A DNA stretch of 64,000 nt from Pseudomonas sp. BN411 (lineage in GTDB: Bacteria > Pseudomonadota > Gammaproteobacteria > Pseudomonadales > Pseudomonadaceae): NCBI RefSeq assembly GCF_029871235.1, contig NZ_SSOM01000081.1, positions 1 through 64,000 of the forward strand, written 5' to 3'. Made by a program: the position numbers and the translations under genes. Under the pieces are notes generated by a model. The model ran no database searches, had not been told where the DNA came from, and saw only the letters and a program-made list of their open reading frames with translations. Positions 17,473 through 27,055 of this stretch are shown in pieces (the first letter of the stretch is position 1; every line of letters begins with the position of its first letter).

Positions 17473-20400
17473 CCCTCTCAGATGTGTGCATCCGCAGGCC
17501 GGTATTCGCCACCGTCCTGTCACTGATCCTGGTCCTGCTCGGCTTGCTGGCCTACCAGCGGCTGGCGGTGCGGGAATACCCCAACATCGACGTGCCCATC
17601 GTTACCGTCAACGTGATCTACCCCGGCGCCAGCCCGGAGATCATGGAATCCCAGGTGGCCCAGCCCATCGAGGACGTATTGTCCGGCATCGAGGGCCTGG
17701 ACTTCGTCGCCTCCATCAGCCGTTCGGAAAACACCCAGATCACCGCCCAGTTCCGCCTCGGCACCAACGCCGACGAAGCGGCCAACGACGTGCGCGACCG
17801 CCTGGGCCGCGTGCGTGGCCTGCTGCCGGACGAGATCAATGAACCCATCGTGCAGAAGGTCGAGGCCGACGCCCAGCCGGTGATCTGGATCGCCTTCTAC
17901 AGCGAGCAGCACTCGGCGATGGAGATCACCGACGTACTGGAGCGGGTGATACGGGACCGCCTGCAGACCATCCCGGGTGTCTCTGAGGTGCAGATCCGGG
18001 GTGCCCGGCGTTTCGCCATGCGCATCTGGCTGGACCCGGAAAAACTCGCCGCCCACGACCTCACGGTGCAGGACGTGGAAGATGCCCTGCGCCGGCAGAA
18101 CGTGGAGATTCCCGCCGGCCGCATCGAGTCGGTGCAGCGCGAGTTCAGCGTGCTGTCGGAAACCGACCTGCGTACCCCGGAGGAATTCAACGACCTGATC
18201 CTCAACGACCAGCGCGGCTACCTGCTGCGCCTGGCCGATGTCGGCCACGCCGAAGTGGGCGCGGCGGACGAGCGCAGCATCGTGCGCTTCAACGGACGCG
18301 CGGCAGTGTCCCTGGGACTGGTCAAGCAGGCCACGGCCAACCCGCTGGAGATTTCCGACGGGCTCGATGCCGCGCTGCCGGAAGTCCGTGCGTTGCTGCC
18401 CGACGGCATGAAAATGACCATCGCCAACGACAACTCGTTGTTCATCCGCGAGTCCATCGACAACGTCTACACCACCATCTGGGAAGCGGTGGTGCTGGTC
18501 ATCCTGATCATCTTCCTGTTCCTGCGCTCCCTGCGCGCCACCCTGATTCCCCTGGTCACCATCCCGGTCTCGCTGATTGGCGCCTTCAGCCTGATGGTGC
18601 TGCTGGGCTTCTCCATCAACACCCTGACGTTGCTGGCCATGGTGCTCGCCATCGGCCTGGTGGTGGACGACGCCATCGTGGTGCTGGAGAACATCCACCG
18701 GCACATCGAGGAGGGCATGTCGCCGATCCAGGCGGCCTACAAGGGCAGTCGCGAGATCGCCTTCGCGGTGATCGCCATGACCCTCACCCTGGCGGCGGTC
18801 TATGCGCCCATCGGCTTCATGCAGGGCACGTCGGGCAAACTCTTCACGGAGTTCTCCTGGACGCTCGCCGGCGCGGTGCTGGTGTCCGGCTTCGTCGCCC
18901 TGACGCTGTCGCCGATGATGTGCGGCCGGTTGCTCAAGCCCCACGCGGCGCAGCAGCACGGGCGCTTCTACAACCTGGTGGAATCCTTCCTCCACGCGCT
19001 GACCTACAGCTACCGCCACCTGCTGGAGCGGGTGCTGCGGGTCTGGATGCTGATCATCCTGCTGCTGGCGGGCATCCTCGTGCTCTGCCTGGTGCTGTTC
19101 AGCGGCCTGCGCAGTGAGCTGGCGCCCACCGAAGACACCGGCACCATCGTCGGCTCCATCAATGGCCCCGACGGCGCCACCATCGAATACACCAGCCGCT
19201 ACGCGAAGATGCTGGAAGAGGCCTACCAGTCGATCCCCGAAGCCAACCGCTACATGGTGGTGGTGGGTTTCCCGACCGTGGCCCAGGGGCTGTCATTCCT
19301 CAAGCTGGAGGACTGGGACTCGCGTGGGCGCAGCCAGTTCGAGATTCGCGACGAGCTATTACCCAAGCTGCGCGACATCCCCGGCGTGCGTGCCTTCCCC
19401 ATCAACCGGCCACCCCTGGGACAGAGCGCCCGCAACCAGCCGGTGAACTTCGTGATCCGCTCCTCGCTGGAGTACAGCGAGCTGCAGACCTACGTCGACC
19501 AGCTGATGGAGCGGGTGCGCGACTACCCGGGGCTGGAGAGCCTGGACAGCGACCTCAAGCTCAACTCGCCGCAACTCAAGGTCACGGTCAACCGCGAGCA
19601 GGCAGTGGCCGTGGGTACCGATGTGGCCGCCATCGGTCGCAGCCTGGAAAGCCTGTTCGGCAGCCGCCAGGTGACCCGCTTCAAGCAGAACGGCGAGCAG
19701 TACGACGTGCTGGTGCAACTGGCCAACGTCGACCGCAGCAATCCTGACGACCTCAACCGCGTCTACGTGCGCGGCCGCAACGACAGCATGGTGCAACTGG
19801 CCAACCTGATCGACGTACGGGAAACCGTGGCACCCCGCGAACTCAACCACTTCAACCAGCTGCGCGCGGTAACCGTCACCGCCAACGTCGGCTCCGGCTA
19901 CACCCTCGGTGAGGCGTTGGATTATCTGGAGGAAGCGGCTCGCGCGGTGTTCCCGCCGGATACCCAGTTCGACTACACCGGCACCTCGCGGGACTTCAAG
20001 GACTCCAGCAGCGGCGTGGCGCTGATTTTCGCCCTGGCACTGGTGTTCATCTACCTGGTGCTGGCGGCGCAGTTCGAGAGCTTCATCGACCCGCTGATCA
20101 TCCTCTTCAGCGTGCCGCTCTCCATGGCCGGTGCGCTGCTTGCGCTGACCATTTTCGGCGGCACCCTGAACATCTACTCGCAGGTGGGGATGGTCACCCT
20201 CATCGGCCTGATCACCAAGCACGGCATCCTCATCGTCGAGTTCGCCAACCAGCTCCTGCGCCAGGGCGTGGACCTGCACGAAGCGGTGATGGAAGCCTCG
20301 GTGAAGCGCCTGCGGCCAATCCTGATGACCACCGGCGCGATGGTGCTGGGCTCGGTGCCCCTGGCCATCGCCAGCGGTGCCGGCGCGGAAAGCCGGCAGC

Positions 20401-20528
20401 AGATCGGCATGGTGATCGTCGGCGGCCTGCTGGTGGGCACTTTCTTCACCCTCTTCGTGGTGCCGACCCTCTACCAGCAGCTGCGCCGCTGGAAGCCGAT
20501 TCACCGGCTGGAGACCGCGCCGGCGTGA
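17469..20528 (+). CDS. RND efflux pump permease (HAE1 family)
   Basis: A 1019-residue inner-membrane pump of the AcrB/MexB superfamily. It starts with the typical SDVCIRRPVFATVLSLILVL. TM4 carries the paired aspartates in GLVVDDAIVVLENIHRH, and the proton-relay lysine lies in LITKHGILIVEFANQL. Two large periplasmic loops flank the halves. Drug or solvent export is the usual function. No outer-membrane channel gene follows, so it probably uses an unlinked OprM/TolC-like protein. The length is normal, slightly short of AcrB. Confidence 0.93.
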   Translation: MTLSDVCIRRPVFATVLSLILVLLGLLAYQRLAVREYPNIDVPIVTVNVIYPGASPEIMESQVAQPIEDVLSGIEGLDFVASISRSENTQITAQFRLGTNADEAANDVRDRLGRVRGLLPDEINEPIVQKVEADAQPVIWIAFYSEQHSAMEITDVLERVIRDRLQTIPGVSEVQIRGARRFAMRIWLDPEKLAAHDLTVQDVEDALRRQNVEIPAGRIESVQREFSVLSETDLRTPEEFNDLILNDQRGYLLRLADVGHAEVGAADERSIVRFNGRAAVSLGLVKQATANPLEISDGLDAALPEVRALLPDGMKMTIANDNSLFIRESIDNVYTTIWEAVVLVILIIFLFLRSLRATLIPLVTIPVSLIGAFSLMVLLGFSINTLTLLAMVLAIGLVVDDAIVVLENIHRHIEEGMSPIQAAYKGSREIAFAVIAMTLTLAAVYAPIGFMQGTSGKLFTEFSWTLAGAVLVSGFVALTLSPMMCGRLLKPHAAQQHGRFYNLVESFLHALTYSYRHLLERVLRVWMLIILLLAGILVLCLVLFSGLRSELAPTEDTGTIVGSINGPDGATIEYTSRYAKMLEEAYQSIPEANRYMVVVGFPTVAQGLSFLKLEDWDSRGRSQFEIRDELLPKLRDIPGVRAFPINRPPLGQSARNQPVNFVIRSSLEYSELQTYVDQLMERVRDYPGLESLDSDLKLNSPQLKVTVNREQAVAVGTDVAAIGRSLESLFGSRQVTRFKQNGEQYDVLVQLANVDRSNPDDLNRVYVRGRNDSMVQLANLIDVRETVAPRELNHFNQLRAVTVTANVGSGYTLGEALDYLEEAARAVFPPDTQFDYTGTSRDFKDSSSGVALIFALALVFIYLVLAAQFESFIDPLIILFSVPLSMAGALLALTIFGGTLNIYSQVGMVTLIGLITKHGILIVEFANQLLRQGVDLHEAVMEASVKRLRPILMTTGAMVLGSVPLAIASGAGAESRQQIGMVIVGGLLVGTFFTLFVVPTLYQQLRRWKPIHRLETAPA

Positions 20529-20550
20529 GGTCATTCACAGGGCAGGTCAC

Positions 20551-20648
20551 CTGTGGGGGCGATTTCAATCGCTAAGCAGACCGCAGGTCTGCCCTTGGGG
20601 CGTTCGGGGCAGCTGCGCTGCCCTTAGCGAATGAATTCGCCCCCACAG
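20551..20648. repeat. REP doublet, family A (GGGGCGAATTCATTCGC)
   Basis: Two copies of the family-A unit face each other. The left copy has a variant core (GGGGCGATTTCAATCGC) and the right copy is the exact inverse of the consensus. Each unit begins with GTGG and contains its own small hairpin (GCGAAT/ATTCGC). The inner part holds further short palindromes. It lies between the RND gene and a convergent gene. Confidence 0.85.
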
Positions 20649-20664
20649 CAATGTCTGCGGCAGA

Positions 20665-21222
20665 TCACAACCGCTGAAAGAACAGCGGATAGCGATTCAC
20701 CAGGCCGTCCTCATCCAGCGTCAACACCGCCTCGAAGCCACTGCCGTCGAGGTTCTGGTAGAGGTAATGGGTCTGGTCGAGGCGGGTGTAGGCCTGGCGC
20801 ATGCGCCGTACGGTCAGTTGCGGGGCTTCGACGAAGACCGTCTCGATCTCCCGCCGCTCGCCGGGGTTGAGGAACAGCCGCCAGATGCTCGGGCTGTTGG
20901 TGAAGGGCGTGGGCCAGAGGTCCAGGTCGAGGCTGCCGGACAGCTCCGGCAGCTTCTGGCCGTTGCCATCAAACCAGTGCAGGCCATCCCGGCGCAGGGT
21001 CAGGTTGCGGCTGCCACGTCCGTCACGCACCGTGGCGTTGAAACCCCGGGGCTCCCAGCCTTTCTCGTACTCCACGCTGTAATTCAGACGATAGGACTTG
21101 CCGTCGTCGTCGAAGGCCAGCATTCCGCTGTCCGCACGGCGTCCCTCAAGGCGGAAGTCTTCCAGGCCCTGGGTGGGCGCCCGGTTGTTCCACAGATGGG
21201 TCCAGAGGGCGGTGGTTCTCAT
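20665..21222 (-). CDS. Putative glycolipid-binding domain protein
   Basis: A 185-residue protein matching the conserved putative glycolipid-binding family (PF06475 type, like PAO1 PA1994 as I recall it). Recognisable stretches are YSVEYEKGWEPRGFNATVRD, SGSLDLDLWPTPFTNS and QAYTRLDQTHYLYQNL. Family members form a beta-barrel and some bind glycolipid or bactoprenol-like ligands; the biological role is not settled. No signal peptide is seen. It is the last gene of a four-gene minus-strand run (MFS, MmcQ, DUF2834, this gene), 4 bases after the preceding stop. Confidence 0.8.
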   Translation of the reverse strand: MRTTALWTHLWNNRAPTQGLEDFRLEGRRADSGMLAFDDDGKSYRLNYSVEYEKGWEPRGFNATVRDGRGSRNLTLRRDGLHWFDGNGQKLPELSGSLDLDLWPTPFTNSPSIWRLFLNPGERREIETVFVEAPQLTVRRMRQAYTRLDQTHYLYQNLDGSGFEAVLTLDEDGLVNRYPLFFQRL

Positions 21223-21226
21223 CGCT

Positions 21227-21538
21227 TCAGGCTTCCTGGCGCTGGGGTTTGCGCATGACCAGATAGAGCAGCGGCCCGATGGAGGCGAACACCGCGGTCA
21301 GCACGTAGAAGGGTAGCAAGTAGGCCAGGCTGCGGCCCTGGCGACGGTTGTCCCGGTACATCCAGATGCCGATCAGCGCACAGGCGAGGTAGAGGTCGAT
21401 CACGACCTGGGCCGTATCGGCGCGGCTCATCAACTGTGCGCCGAACTCCAGCAGGGGCTGTTCGCTGATGGCCATGACCCAGAGGGTGTAGCCACCGAAC
21501 AGGACCAGGGCGACCAGGGCGAAGGAGCGAATGGACAT
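21227..21538 (-). CDS. DUF2834 family small membrane protein
   Basis: A 103-residue protein with three predicted helices (about 5-25, 40-60 and 72-93). It carries the family pattern DLYLACALIGIWMYRDNRRQ and PFYVLTAVFASIGPLLYLVM. It belongs to DUF2834 by resemblance; no function is known. It lies 25 bases after the MmcQ-like gene and just before the glycolipid-binding gene, so it is probably co-transcribed. Confidence 0.75.
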   Translation of the reverse strand: MSIRSFALVALVLFGGYTLWVMAISEQPLLEFGAQLMSRADTAQVVIDLYLACALIGIWMYRDNRRQGRSLAYLLPFYVLTAVFASIGPLLYLVMRKPQRQEA

Positions 21539-21563
21539 GAGACTTTCCTTGTCGTTGGGGGAT

Positions 21564-21911
21564 TCAGTCGAGGCGTAGCCCCACCTGCCGGACCTTCGGC
21601 AGGCGCGCCACCACCAGCTGGTGGGAGCGGGTGATCAGATCACGCAGCTCCTCGTCGCCCATGGGGTAGGGCCGTTGCATCGCGATCCAGTGGGCGCGGG
21701 CCAGGTAGGGGGCAGGGCTGATGCCAGGGCGGTCGACGTAACCGAGGAAGAGGTCCTTGTCGACCTTGAAAGTCAGGCCATCCCCCAGGAAGTCGAGGAT
21801 GGCGAACATCTTGTTGCCGGCGATGGAGAACACCCGGTTGCTGCCCCATTTGAGGTCTTCCCGGGCGCCGGGCAGTTGCAGGCAGAAGGCAGCGACTTGG
21901 TCGGGGGTCAT
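21564..21911 (-). CDS. MmcQ/YjbR family protein
   Basis: A 115-residue protein of the YjbR/CyaY-like fold. Typical features are LPGAREDLKWGSNRVFSIAG, the middle KMFAILDFLGDGLTFKVDKD, and APYLARAHWIAMQRPYPMGD with the conserved W. Members are often annotated as DNA-binding, but this is weakly supported. It starts 16 bases after the MFS gene on the same strand. Confidence 0.85.
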   Translation of the reverse strand: MTPDQVAAFCLQLPGAREDLKWGSNRVFSIAGNKMFAILDFLGDGLTFKVDKDLFLGYVDRPGISPAPYLARAHWIAMQRPYPMGDEELRDLITRSHQLVVARLPKVRQVGLRLD

Positions 21912-21927
21912 GGGGGCTCCTGTTCCG

Positions 21928-23109
21928 TCAGGTTCGGGTTTCGCCGCGCAGCAGCCACAGGCTGAGCAGCATGCCGGTCAGCGCCATCAGGGCAGCGACC
22001 AGGAAGATGGCGGCAAAGCCCGCGCCACCGGCGATGGCGCCCATCAATGGCCCGGCGATGCCCAGGGCGAGGTCGAAGAATACCGCGTAGGCGCCCAGCG
22101 CCGAACTACGGCTGGCGGCTGGAATGCGTGTGACCGCCTCGACGCCCAGGGCAGGGTAGACCAGCGACAGGCCGAAGCCCGTGAGGGCCGCGCCGGCCAG
22201 GGCCAGCCAGGGTGAGGTGGCGGCCCACAGCAGGAACAGGCCGAGGCTCTCCACGGCCAGGCAGACAATGGCCACCCGGTAGCCGCCCAGGTGCTTGATG
22301 GTGCCCACGAACAACAGCCGCGCACCGATGAAGGCGCAGCCGAACGCGGTGAGGCAGTAGGCGGCGCCTTCCCACCCGACACTGGCGTAGTAGAGGGTGA
22401 TGAAGGTGGCCAGGGTCCCAAAGCCGATGGAACCCAAGGCCAGCGCCGTGCCGTTGGGGGCGATGCGCAGGAACACGTTGCTGAAGGGCAATCGCTCACC
22501 ATGGACGATAGGCGAGGGGCGCTTCGGCCAGGCCAGCAGGAGGGCGATGGCGCAAAGCAGGGCGATCAGCCCGCCGATGCTCCACAGGCCCAGTGAATCC
22601 ACCATCACCACACCCAGGGGCGCGCCGATCGCCACGGCGCCGTAGGAGGCGATGCCGTTGAACGAGATGACCCGCGCCATGTTCTCCGCGCCCACCAGGC
22701 CCACGCCCCAACTGATGGAACCGGTGCCCACCAGCCCCTGGCCGATACCCAGCAGCACGCGCCCGCCCAGCAGCAGCGCAAGGCTCGTCATGGGGAATTG
22801 CGCCAGGGAGGTGGACAGGAAGGTCAACACCCCGGACAGGCCGCAGCAGGCCATGCCATACATCACCGCGCGCTTGGCGCCTAGCCGGTCGGCCAGGCTT
22901 CCGGACATGGGGCGGGAGAGGAGGGTGGCAAGGTACTGGGTACTGATGACGATCCCCGCCATCACCGAGCCGTAGCCCATGTCGTCGTGCACGTAGCCGG
23001 GCAGCACCGCGATAGGCAGGCCGACGCAGAAGAAACTGATGAAGGTGAAAAAGACGACGGTGATGATCTGCAGGGTATTGGAGGACGCGGGCAGCCGTGG
23101 CGTGCTCAT
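21928..23109 (-). CDS. MFS transporter, YhhS-like
   Basis: A 393-residue protein with twelve membrane helices. It contains the MFS loop 2-3 motif in [20 protein letters not shown] and sequences typical of the YhhS/arabinose-exporter-like group ([20 protein letters not shown] and [20 protein letters not shown]). It likely exports a small metabolite or drug using the proton gradient. It is the first gene of the four-gene run to 20665; a LysR-type regulator is encoded just upstream on the same strand. Confidence 0.87.
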   Translation of the reverse strand: MSTPRLPASSNTLQIITVVFFTFISFFCVGLPIAVLPGYVHDDMGYGSVMAGIVISTQYLATLLSRPMSGSLADRLGAKRAVMYGMACCGLSGVLTFLSTSLAQFPMTSLALLLGGRVLLGIGQGLVGTGSISWGVGLVGAENMARVISFNGIASYGAVAIGAPLGVVMVDSLGLWSIGGLIALLCAIALLLAWPKRPSPIVHGERLPFSNVFLRIAPNGTALALGSIGFGTLATFITLYYASVGWEGAAYCLTAFGCAFIGARLLFVGTIKHLGGYRVAIVCLAVESLGLFLLWAATSPWLALAGAALTGFGLSLVYPALGVEAVTRIPAASRSSALGAYAVFFDLALGIAGPLMGAIAGGAGFAAIFLVAALMALTGMLLSLWLLRGETRT

Positions 23110-23210
23110 GGCAGAACCTGGAATCGGGGAGACGGGCGTGGATGCCGTCCATCATCCCTGACTCCCTGCGGCAAAGGAAGCTGGCTAATGGTTGTCTTGC
23201 TTGGCAGCGT

Positions 23211-24119
23211 TCAGATCACCGTTCCCTGATGGCGGGAGAAGGCTTCCGCGAGGTGTTCGATCCAGGCGCGAACCGCAGGCAGCAAGCCACGTCTGTGGGT
23301 GTAGACCGCCTGTAGGTTGCCACCCGGCAGATGCCAGTCCGGCAACAGACGTACCATGCTGCCGTCGCGCAGTTCGGCCTCGCAGTTCATCTGCGGCAAC
23401 ATGCTGAAGCCGAGGCCCGCCAGTACCGCGTGCTTGCGCACATCGAAATCCTCGATGCCCAGGCGCGCCTCCAGCACCACCTCCCGGCGATTGCCCTGGG
23501 CGTCCCGCAGGTCGTGATGGATGCGTCGGTCGGCTTCCAGGCCGCCAAGGGCCGGCAACAACTGGAGGTCGTCGGGTGTGAGGATGCTCCGGCCCTCAAC
23601 CAGGCTGGGGGCGGCGACCAGGAATGCCTGCGCCGGCCTCAGGACGCGGGCGATCAGGGTCGGGTCTTCATCGCCTTCCTCGCGAACCCGTAGCGCCACG
23701 TCTACCCCTTCCTCGCGCAAGTCCACCCGGCGGTTGGTCAGGATCATGTCCAGCTGCACGAGGGGGTATTGCTGGAGGAAGTCGGTGATCATCGGCCTCA
23801 GCATCGCGTGCGCGAGTTCCGTTGGGCAGGACACCCGCAGACGGCCCCGTGGCTCGACCGTGAGGCTGGCGACCACTTCCTCGGCCTGTTCGGCCTCCAG
23901 CAGCATGGCCTGGCAATGGCGCAGGAAGCGCTCGCCGACGTCGGTCAGCGCCATCTTGCGGGTCGTGCGCTGCAGCAGGCGGGCGTCCAGGCGGGTTTCC
24001 AGCTCCGCGATGCGCCGGGAAAGGCGAGATTTCGGCACCCCGAGCAAACGCGCGGCCGCCGAGAAGCCACCGTGCTCCACCACCTTGGCGAAGTAGAAAA
24101 GGTCGTTGAGATCCTGCAT
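23211..24119 (-). CDS. LysR-family transcriptional regulator
   Basis: A 302-residue regulator starting MQDLNDLFYFAKVVEHGGFS. The winged helix-turn-helix is at 5-63 (SAAARLLGVPKSRLSRRIAE). The effector domain from about 90 has the CrgA-like pattern GRLRVSCPTELAHAMLRPMI. The frame is open upstream to 24317, but the protein start at 24119 fits the family exactly. It lies upstream of the MFS operon on the same strand and is divergent from the hydrolase gene; either could be its target. Confidence 0.9.
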   Translation of the reverse strand: MQDLNDLFYFAKVVEHGGFSAAARLLGVPKSRLSRRIAELETRLDARLLQRTTRKMALTDVGERFLRHCQAMLLEAEQAEEVVASLTVEPRGRLRVSCPTELAHAMLRPMITDFLQQYPLVQLDMILTNRRVDLREEGVDVALRVREEGDEDPTLIARVLRPAQAFLVAAPSLVEGRSILTPDDLQLLPALGGLEADRRIHHDLRDAQGNRREVVLEARLGIEDFDVRKHAVLAGLGFSMLPQMNCEAELRDGSMVRLLPDWHLPGGNLQAVYTHRRGLLPAVRAWIEHLAEAFSRHQGTVI

Positions 24120-24365
24120 GGCTGGATTGTTCCGTGTGGGGTACGAACTATCGCACCGGAGCCTGTTCGGCAGCCATCGTTTTCGCTGGCGGTACGATGC
24201 GCCGGGAATCAGTCGACCGGGCCGTGGGGCCTGCCTATGCTGGTCATCGATCCGTGGCGCTATACCCGCAATCGACAGCGAGGCTCGCCTACTCGGTGAG
24301 CGAGGGACGGCGTGCACGCCGGCAGGTATGCCTGACAGCGGTTCCCGGTACGGAAGGTGAGCACC

Positions 24366-25367
24366 ATGTTGGTTCGTCTTTCAGCAATCCTGGCTCTTCT
24401 TGTCCCGCTGGTGGCGTTCGGCGCCCCGGCTGTCGGCATGCACCGCCTGGAACTGGCCGACCCGCTGGACGAAGGCCAGCGCTTGAGCGCGGTGGCCTTC
24501 TACCCCGCGCAGGGCAAGCCACGCAGCACGGATGTCGACCTCTATCACGTGGAAGCCGGCGACGATGCGCCCATGGCGGACGGGCATTTCCCCTTGGTAC
24601 TGATCTCCCACGGCAACGGCGGCTCGCCGCTGGCCCACCATGACCTGGCGACCGCCCTGGCCAGGGCCGGTTTTGTCGTGCTGGCCGTGCAGCACACCGG
24701 CGACAACTACCAGGACCAGAGCCGCGCCGGGACCTTCAGCAACCTCTACGGCCGTCCGTTGCAGTTGTCCGCCGCCATTGATGCGGCGGCGTCCGATGAT
24801 CTGCTGGCCGGCGGGCTGGATACCGAGCGGGTGGGCGTGATCGGCTACTCCGCCGGTGGTGAGTCGGCCCTGATATTGGCAGGCGCCCAGCCCACCCCGG
24901 AACGGCTGCATGACTACTGCCGGCAATGGCCAGATGACCGGGATGCCTGTAGTCGCGGCGGCAAGTTGATCGTCGACCGGGACGACCTTTCGGCCTTCGC
25001 CGATCCCCGGGTGGGTTCGGTGATGCTGATGGCGCCGCTGGGGCTGATGTTCGATCGCAAGGGGCTGGAGCCGGTAAAGGTTCCGGTGCTGATCTACAGC
25101 GGGGACGATGACCGCATCCTGCAACTGGAACAGAACGCCGGCGCGCTGGTGCGGCGCCTGCCCAGTCCGCCGGATTTCCGCCTGCTGCCCGGAGCGGGGC
25201 ACTTCGTCTTCATGGCACCCTGCCCGCGAGCGCTGGATGCCGTGGCGCCACACGTTTGCCAGGATGCCGAAGGCGTCGACCGGGCGGCGATCCATGAGGA
25301 GCTGAACGACGAGGCGGTGCGCTTTTTCAGCCGGACCCTGGAAGATCCCCAGGACCCGTTCCGCTGA
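24366..25367 (+). CDS. Exported alpha/beta hydrolase (PAF-AH/dienelactone-hydrolase-like)
   Basis: A 333-residue protein with a signal peptide (about residues 1-20, ending AFG-AP). The nucleophile elbow is GYSAGGES (GxSxGG), with an oxyanion strand LVLISHGNGGSP before it. The acid is probably in YSGDDDRI and the His in GAGHFVFM. GGAAGGTG precedes the ATG at 24366. Relatives include predicted dienelactone hydrolases and platelet-activating-factor acetylhydrolase-like enzymes; the substrate is unknown. It is divergent from the LysR gene. Confidence 0.85.
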   Translation: MLVRLSAILALLVPLVAFGAPAVGMHRLELADPLDEGQRLSAVAFYPAQGKPRSTDVDLYHVEAGDDAPMADGHFPLVLISHGNGGSPLAHHDLATALARAGFVVLAVQHTGDNYQDQSRAGTFSNLYGRPLQLSAAIDAAASDDLLAGGLDTERVGVIGYSAGGESALILAGAQPTPERLHDYCRQWPDDRDACSRGGKLIVDRDDLSAFADPRVGSVMLMAPLGLMFDRKGLEPVKVPVLIYSGDDDRILQLEQNAGALVRRLPSPPDFRLLPGAGHFVFMAPCPRALDAVAPHVCQDAEGVDRAAIHEELNDEAVRFFSRTLEDPQDPFR

Positions 25368-25503
25368 CCGCGCCGGAGGCGTCCCGCGGATGGAACGAAG
25401 TCGCGCGGGGAGGGTGCGGCCCGGCATTCACGCGCATTGCCGGGTGGCCGGTCAGGGGCTATACCTGAGCCTTTCCCATCCACCCGAAAACGGAGCGATC
25501 ACC

Positions 25504-26010
25504 ATGTCCTTGTCCATGTACGAGGCGTCCATCCCGGTCCTGACGCGCATGCTCGGCAACCTTTCCAACCTGCTGAAAAAGGGCGAAGCCAACGCCCAGG
25601 TGCGCAGCATCGACCCCAAGGTGTTCATCGATTCGCGCCTGGCGCCTGACATGTATCCCCTTGCCCGCCAGGTCCAGATCGCCAGCGACATGGCCAAGGG
25701 TTGCGCGGCCCGTCTGGCCGGCGTCGAAGTGCCGAGCTGGCAAGACACCGAAAACACCTTCGACGAATTGCAGGCGCGTATTGCCAAGACCCTGGATTTC
25801 ATCAAGGGCATCGACGCCGCCAAGCTGGAAGGCAGTGAAACCCGCACCGTGGTGCTGAAGATGCGCAGCGGTGAAATCAGCTTCAGCGGTCGCGACTACC
25901 TGCTCGGTTTCGCCATGCCGAACTTCTATTTCCACGTCACCGCGGCCTACGCCATCCTCCGCCACAACGGCGTGGACGTGGGCAAGATGGATTACCTGGG
26001 CGGGGTCTGA
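25504..26010 (+). CDS. DUF1993 family protein
   Basis: A 168-residue cytosolic protein whose start at 25504 is set by GGAGCGATC 5 bases upstream. It carries the DUF1993 pattern PVLTRMLGNLSNLLKKGEA, SRLAPDMYPLARQVQIASDM and NFYFHVTAAYAILRHNGVDV. The family is helical and structurally related to DinB-like four-helix bundles. Its function is unknown. Confidence 0.87.
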   Translation: MSLSMYEASIPVLTRMLGNLSNLLKKGEANAQVRSIDPKVFIDSRLAPDMYPLARQVQIASDMAKGCAARLAGVEVPSWQDTENTFDELQARIAKTLDFIKGIDAAKLEGSETRTVVLKMRSGEISFSGRDYLLGFAMPNFYFHVTAAYAILRHNGVDVGKMDYLGGV

Positions 26011-26033
26011 CGCATAGCGGCGCGCTTTTTCTA

Positions 26034-26094
26034 TCCACCATTGGGGCTAGATCACGCCTCCAATGGTGGATCGGTGAAGCGTGATCCACCCTAC
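26034..26094. repeat. REP-like hairpin, CCACCATTGG...CCACCCTAC
   Basis: The sequence CCACCATTGG-GGC-TAGATCACGC is followed by its inverse with small changes and ends CCACCCTAC, the complement of a GTAGGGTGG head. The opening GTAG is lost on the left. It is probably a degenerate REP between the DUF1993 gene and azoR. Confidence 0.55.
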
Positions 26095-26225
26095 GCAGAA
26101 ATTTTTGTCCCATGAGTGAGACGCTGAATCACGAAATCGCCGTCTAATCAGCTTTTATCGACATGGATAGGATTACCCCCAATCCGATCGGCCGTCGCCG
26201 GTCGCCCAACTGAGGGTAACCAACC

Positions 26226-26834
26226 ATGAAACTCCTGCACCTCGACTCCAGCATCCTCGGCGACGCCTCCGCCTCCCGCCAACTGAGCCGCGACGTGGTC
26301 GCCGCCTGGAAAGCCGCCGAGCCGACCGCCCAGATCACCTACCGCGACCTGGCAAGCGATGCCATCAGCCACCTGTCCGCCCTGAGCCTGGTTGCCGGCG
26401 GTACTCCGGCTGACCTGCGCGACGCCGCCCAGAAGCACGAAGCCGAACTGGGTGAAACCACCCTGAACGAGTTCCTCGCCGCCGACGCGGTCGTCATCGG
26501 CGCGCCGATGTACAACTTCAGCGTCCCGAGCCAACTGAAGGCCTGGATCGACCGCATCGCCGTTGCCGGCAAGACCTTCCGTTACACCGAGAACGGCCCG
26601 GAAGGCCTGGCGGGTGGCAAGAAGGTGGTGATCGTCAACACCGCAGGCGGTATCCACACCGGCCAGGTGACCGGCCAGGCCCATGAGGATTACCTGAAGC
26701 TGGTGCTGAACTTCCTCGGCGTGACCGACATCGAAGTCGTCCGTGCCGAAGGCCTGGCCTACGGCGAAGAGCCCCGCGCCAATGCCATCAGCGCGGCCAA
26801 GCAGCAGATTGGCGAGCTGTTCGCCACTGCCTGA
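26226..26834 (+). CDS. azoR: FMN-dependent NADH-azoreductase
   Basis: A 202-residue flavodoxin-like quinone reductase/azoreductase. The FMN phosphate site is in the first loop ([18 protein letters not shown]). The ring contacts are [20 protein letters not shown] and the GGI loop in [12 protein letters not shown]. The length is normal. It reduces quinones and azo bonds with NADH and is thought to help against electrophile stress. It is a single-gene unit with a strong terminator 20 bases after the stop. Confidence 0.95.
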   Translation: MKLLHLDSSILGDASASRQLSRDVVAAWKAAEPTAQITYRDLASDAISHLSALSLVAGGTPADLRDAAQKHEAELGETTLNEFLAADAVVIGAPMYNFSVPSQLKAWIDRIAVAGKTFRYTENGPEGLAGGKKVVIVNTAGGIHTGQVTGQAHEDYLKLVLNFLGVTDIEVVRAEGLAYGEEPRANAISAAKQQIGELFATA

Positions 26835-26854
26835 TTCGGTACGCCGGAAAACAC

Positions 26855-26878
26855 AAAGCCCCGCAATTGCGGGGCTTT
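26855..26878 (+). terminator. Perfect-palindrome terminator after azoR
   Basis: AAAGCCCCGC pairs with GCGGGGCTTT around AATT, a 24-base perfect palindrome followed by GTCGTTT. As both ends carry A or T runs it can work in either direction. Confidence 0.88.
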
Positions 26879-26925
26879 GTCGTTTACAGCGAGCGATCAA
26901 TCTCAAGAGGCATGGTCTGCTTTAC

Positions 26926-27024
26926 CTGTGGGGGCGAATTTATTCGCTGACCGGACCGAAGGTTCGGCCGTCTGTACCTCAAGGGGGCGCTTCGCACCCC
27001 TTAGCGAATGAATTCGCCCCCACA
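26926..27024. repeat. REP doublet, family A
   Basis: The left unit is GTGGGGGCGAATTTATTCGC and the right unit is its inverse (GCGAATGAATTCGCCCCC). Small palindromes lie inside (ACCGAAGGTTCGG). It separates azoR from the convergent ybiT gene. Confidence 0.85.
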
Positions 27025-27055
27025 AATGACGCGATACCGCACCGGGCGGTTCCGA

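Noticed and set aside
17520-20534. Very long minus-strand open frames opposite the RND pump gene
   Set aside because: They are mirror frames of GC-rich codons, rich in Gln, His, Asp and Gly, without family resemblance, and lie fully under a clear RND permease.
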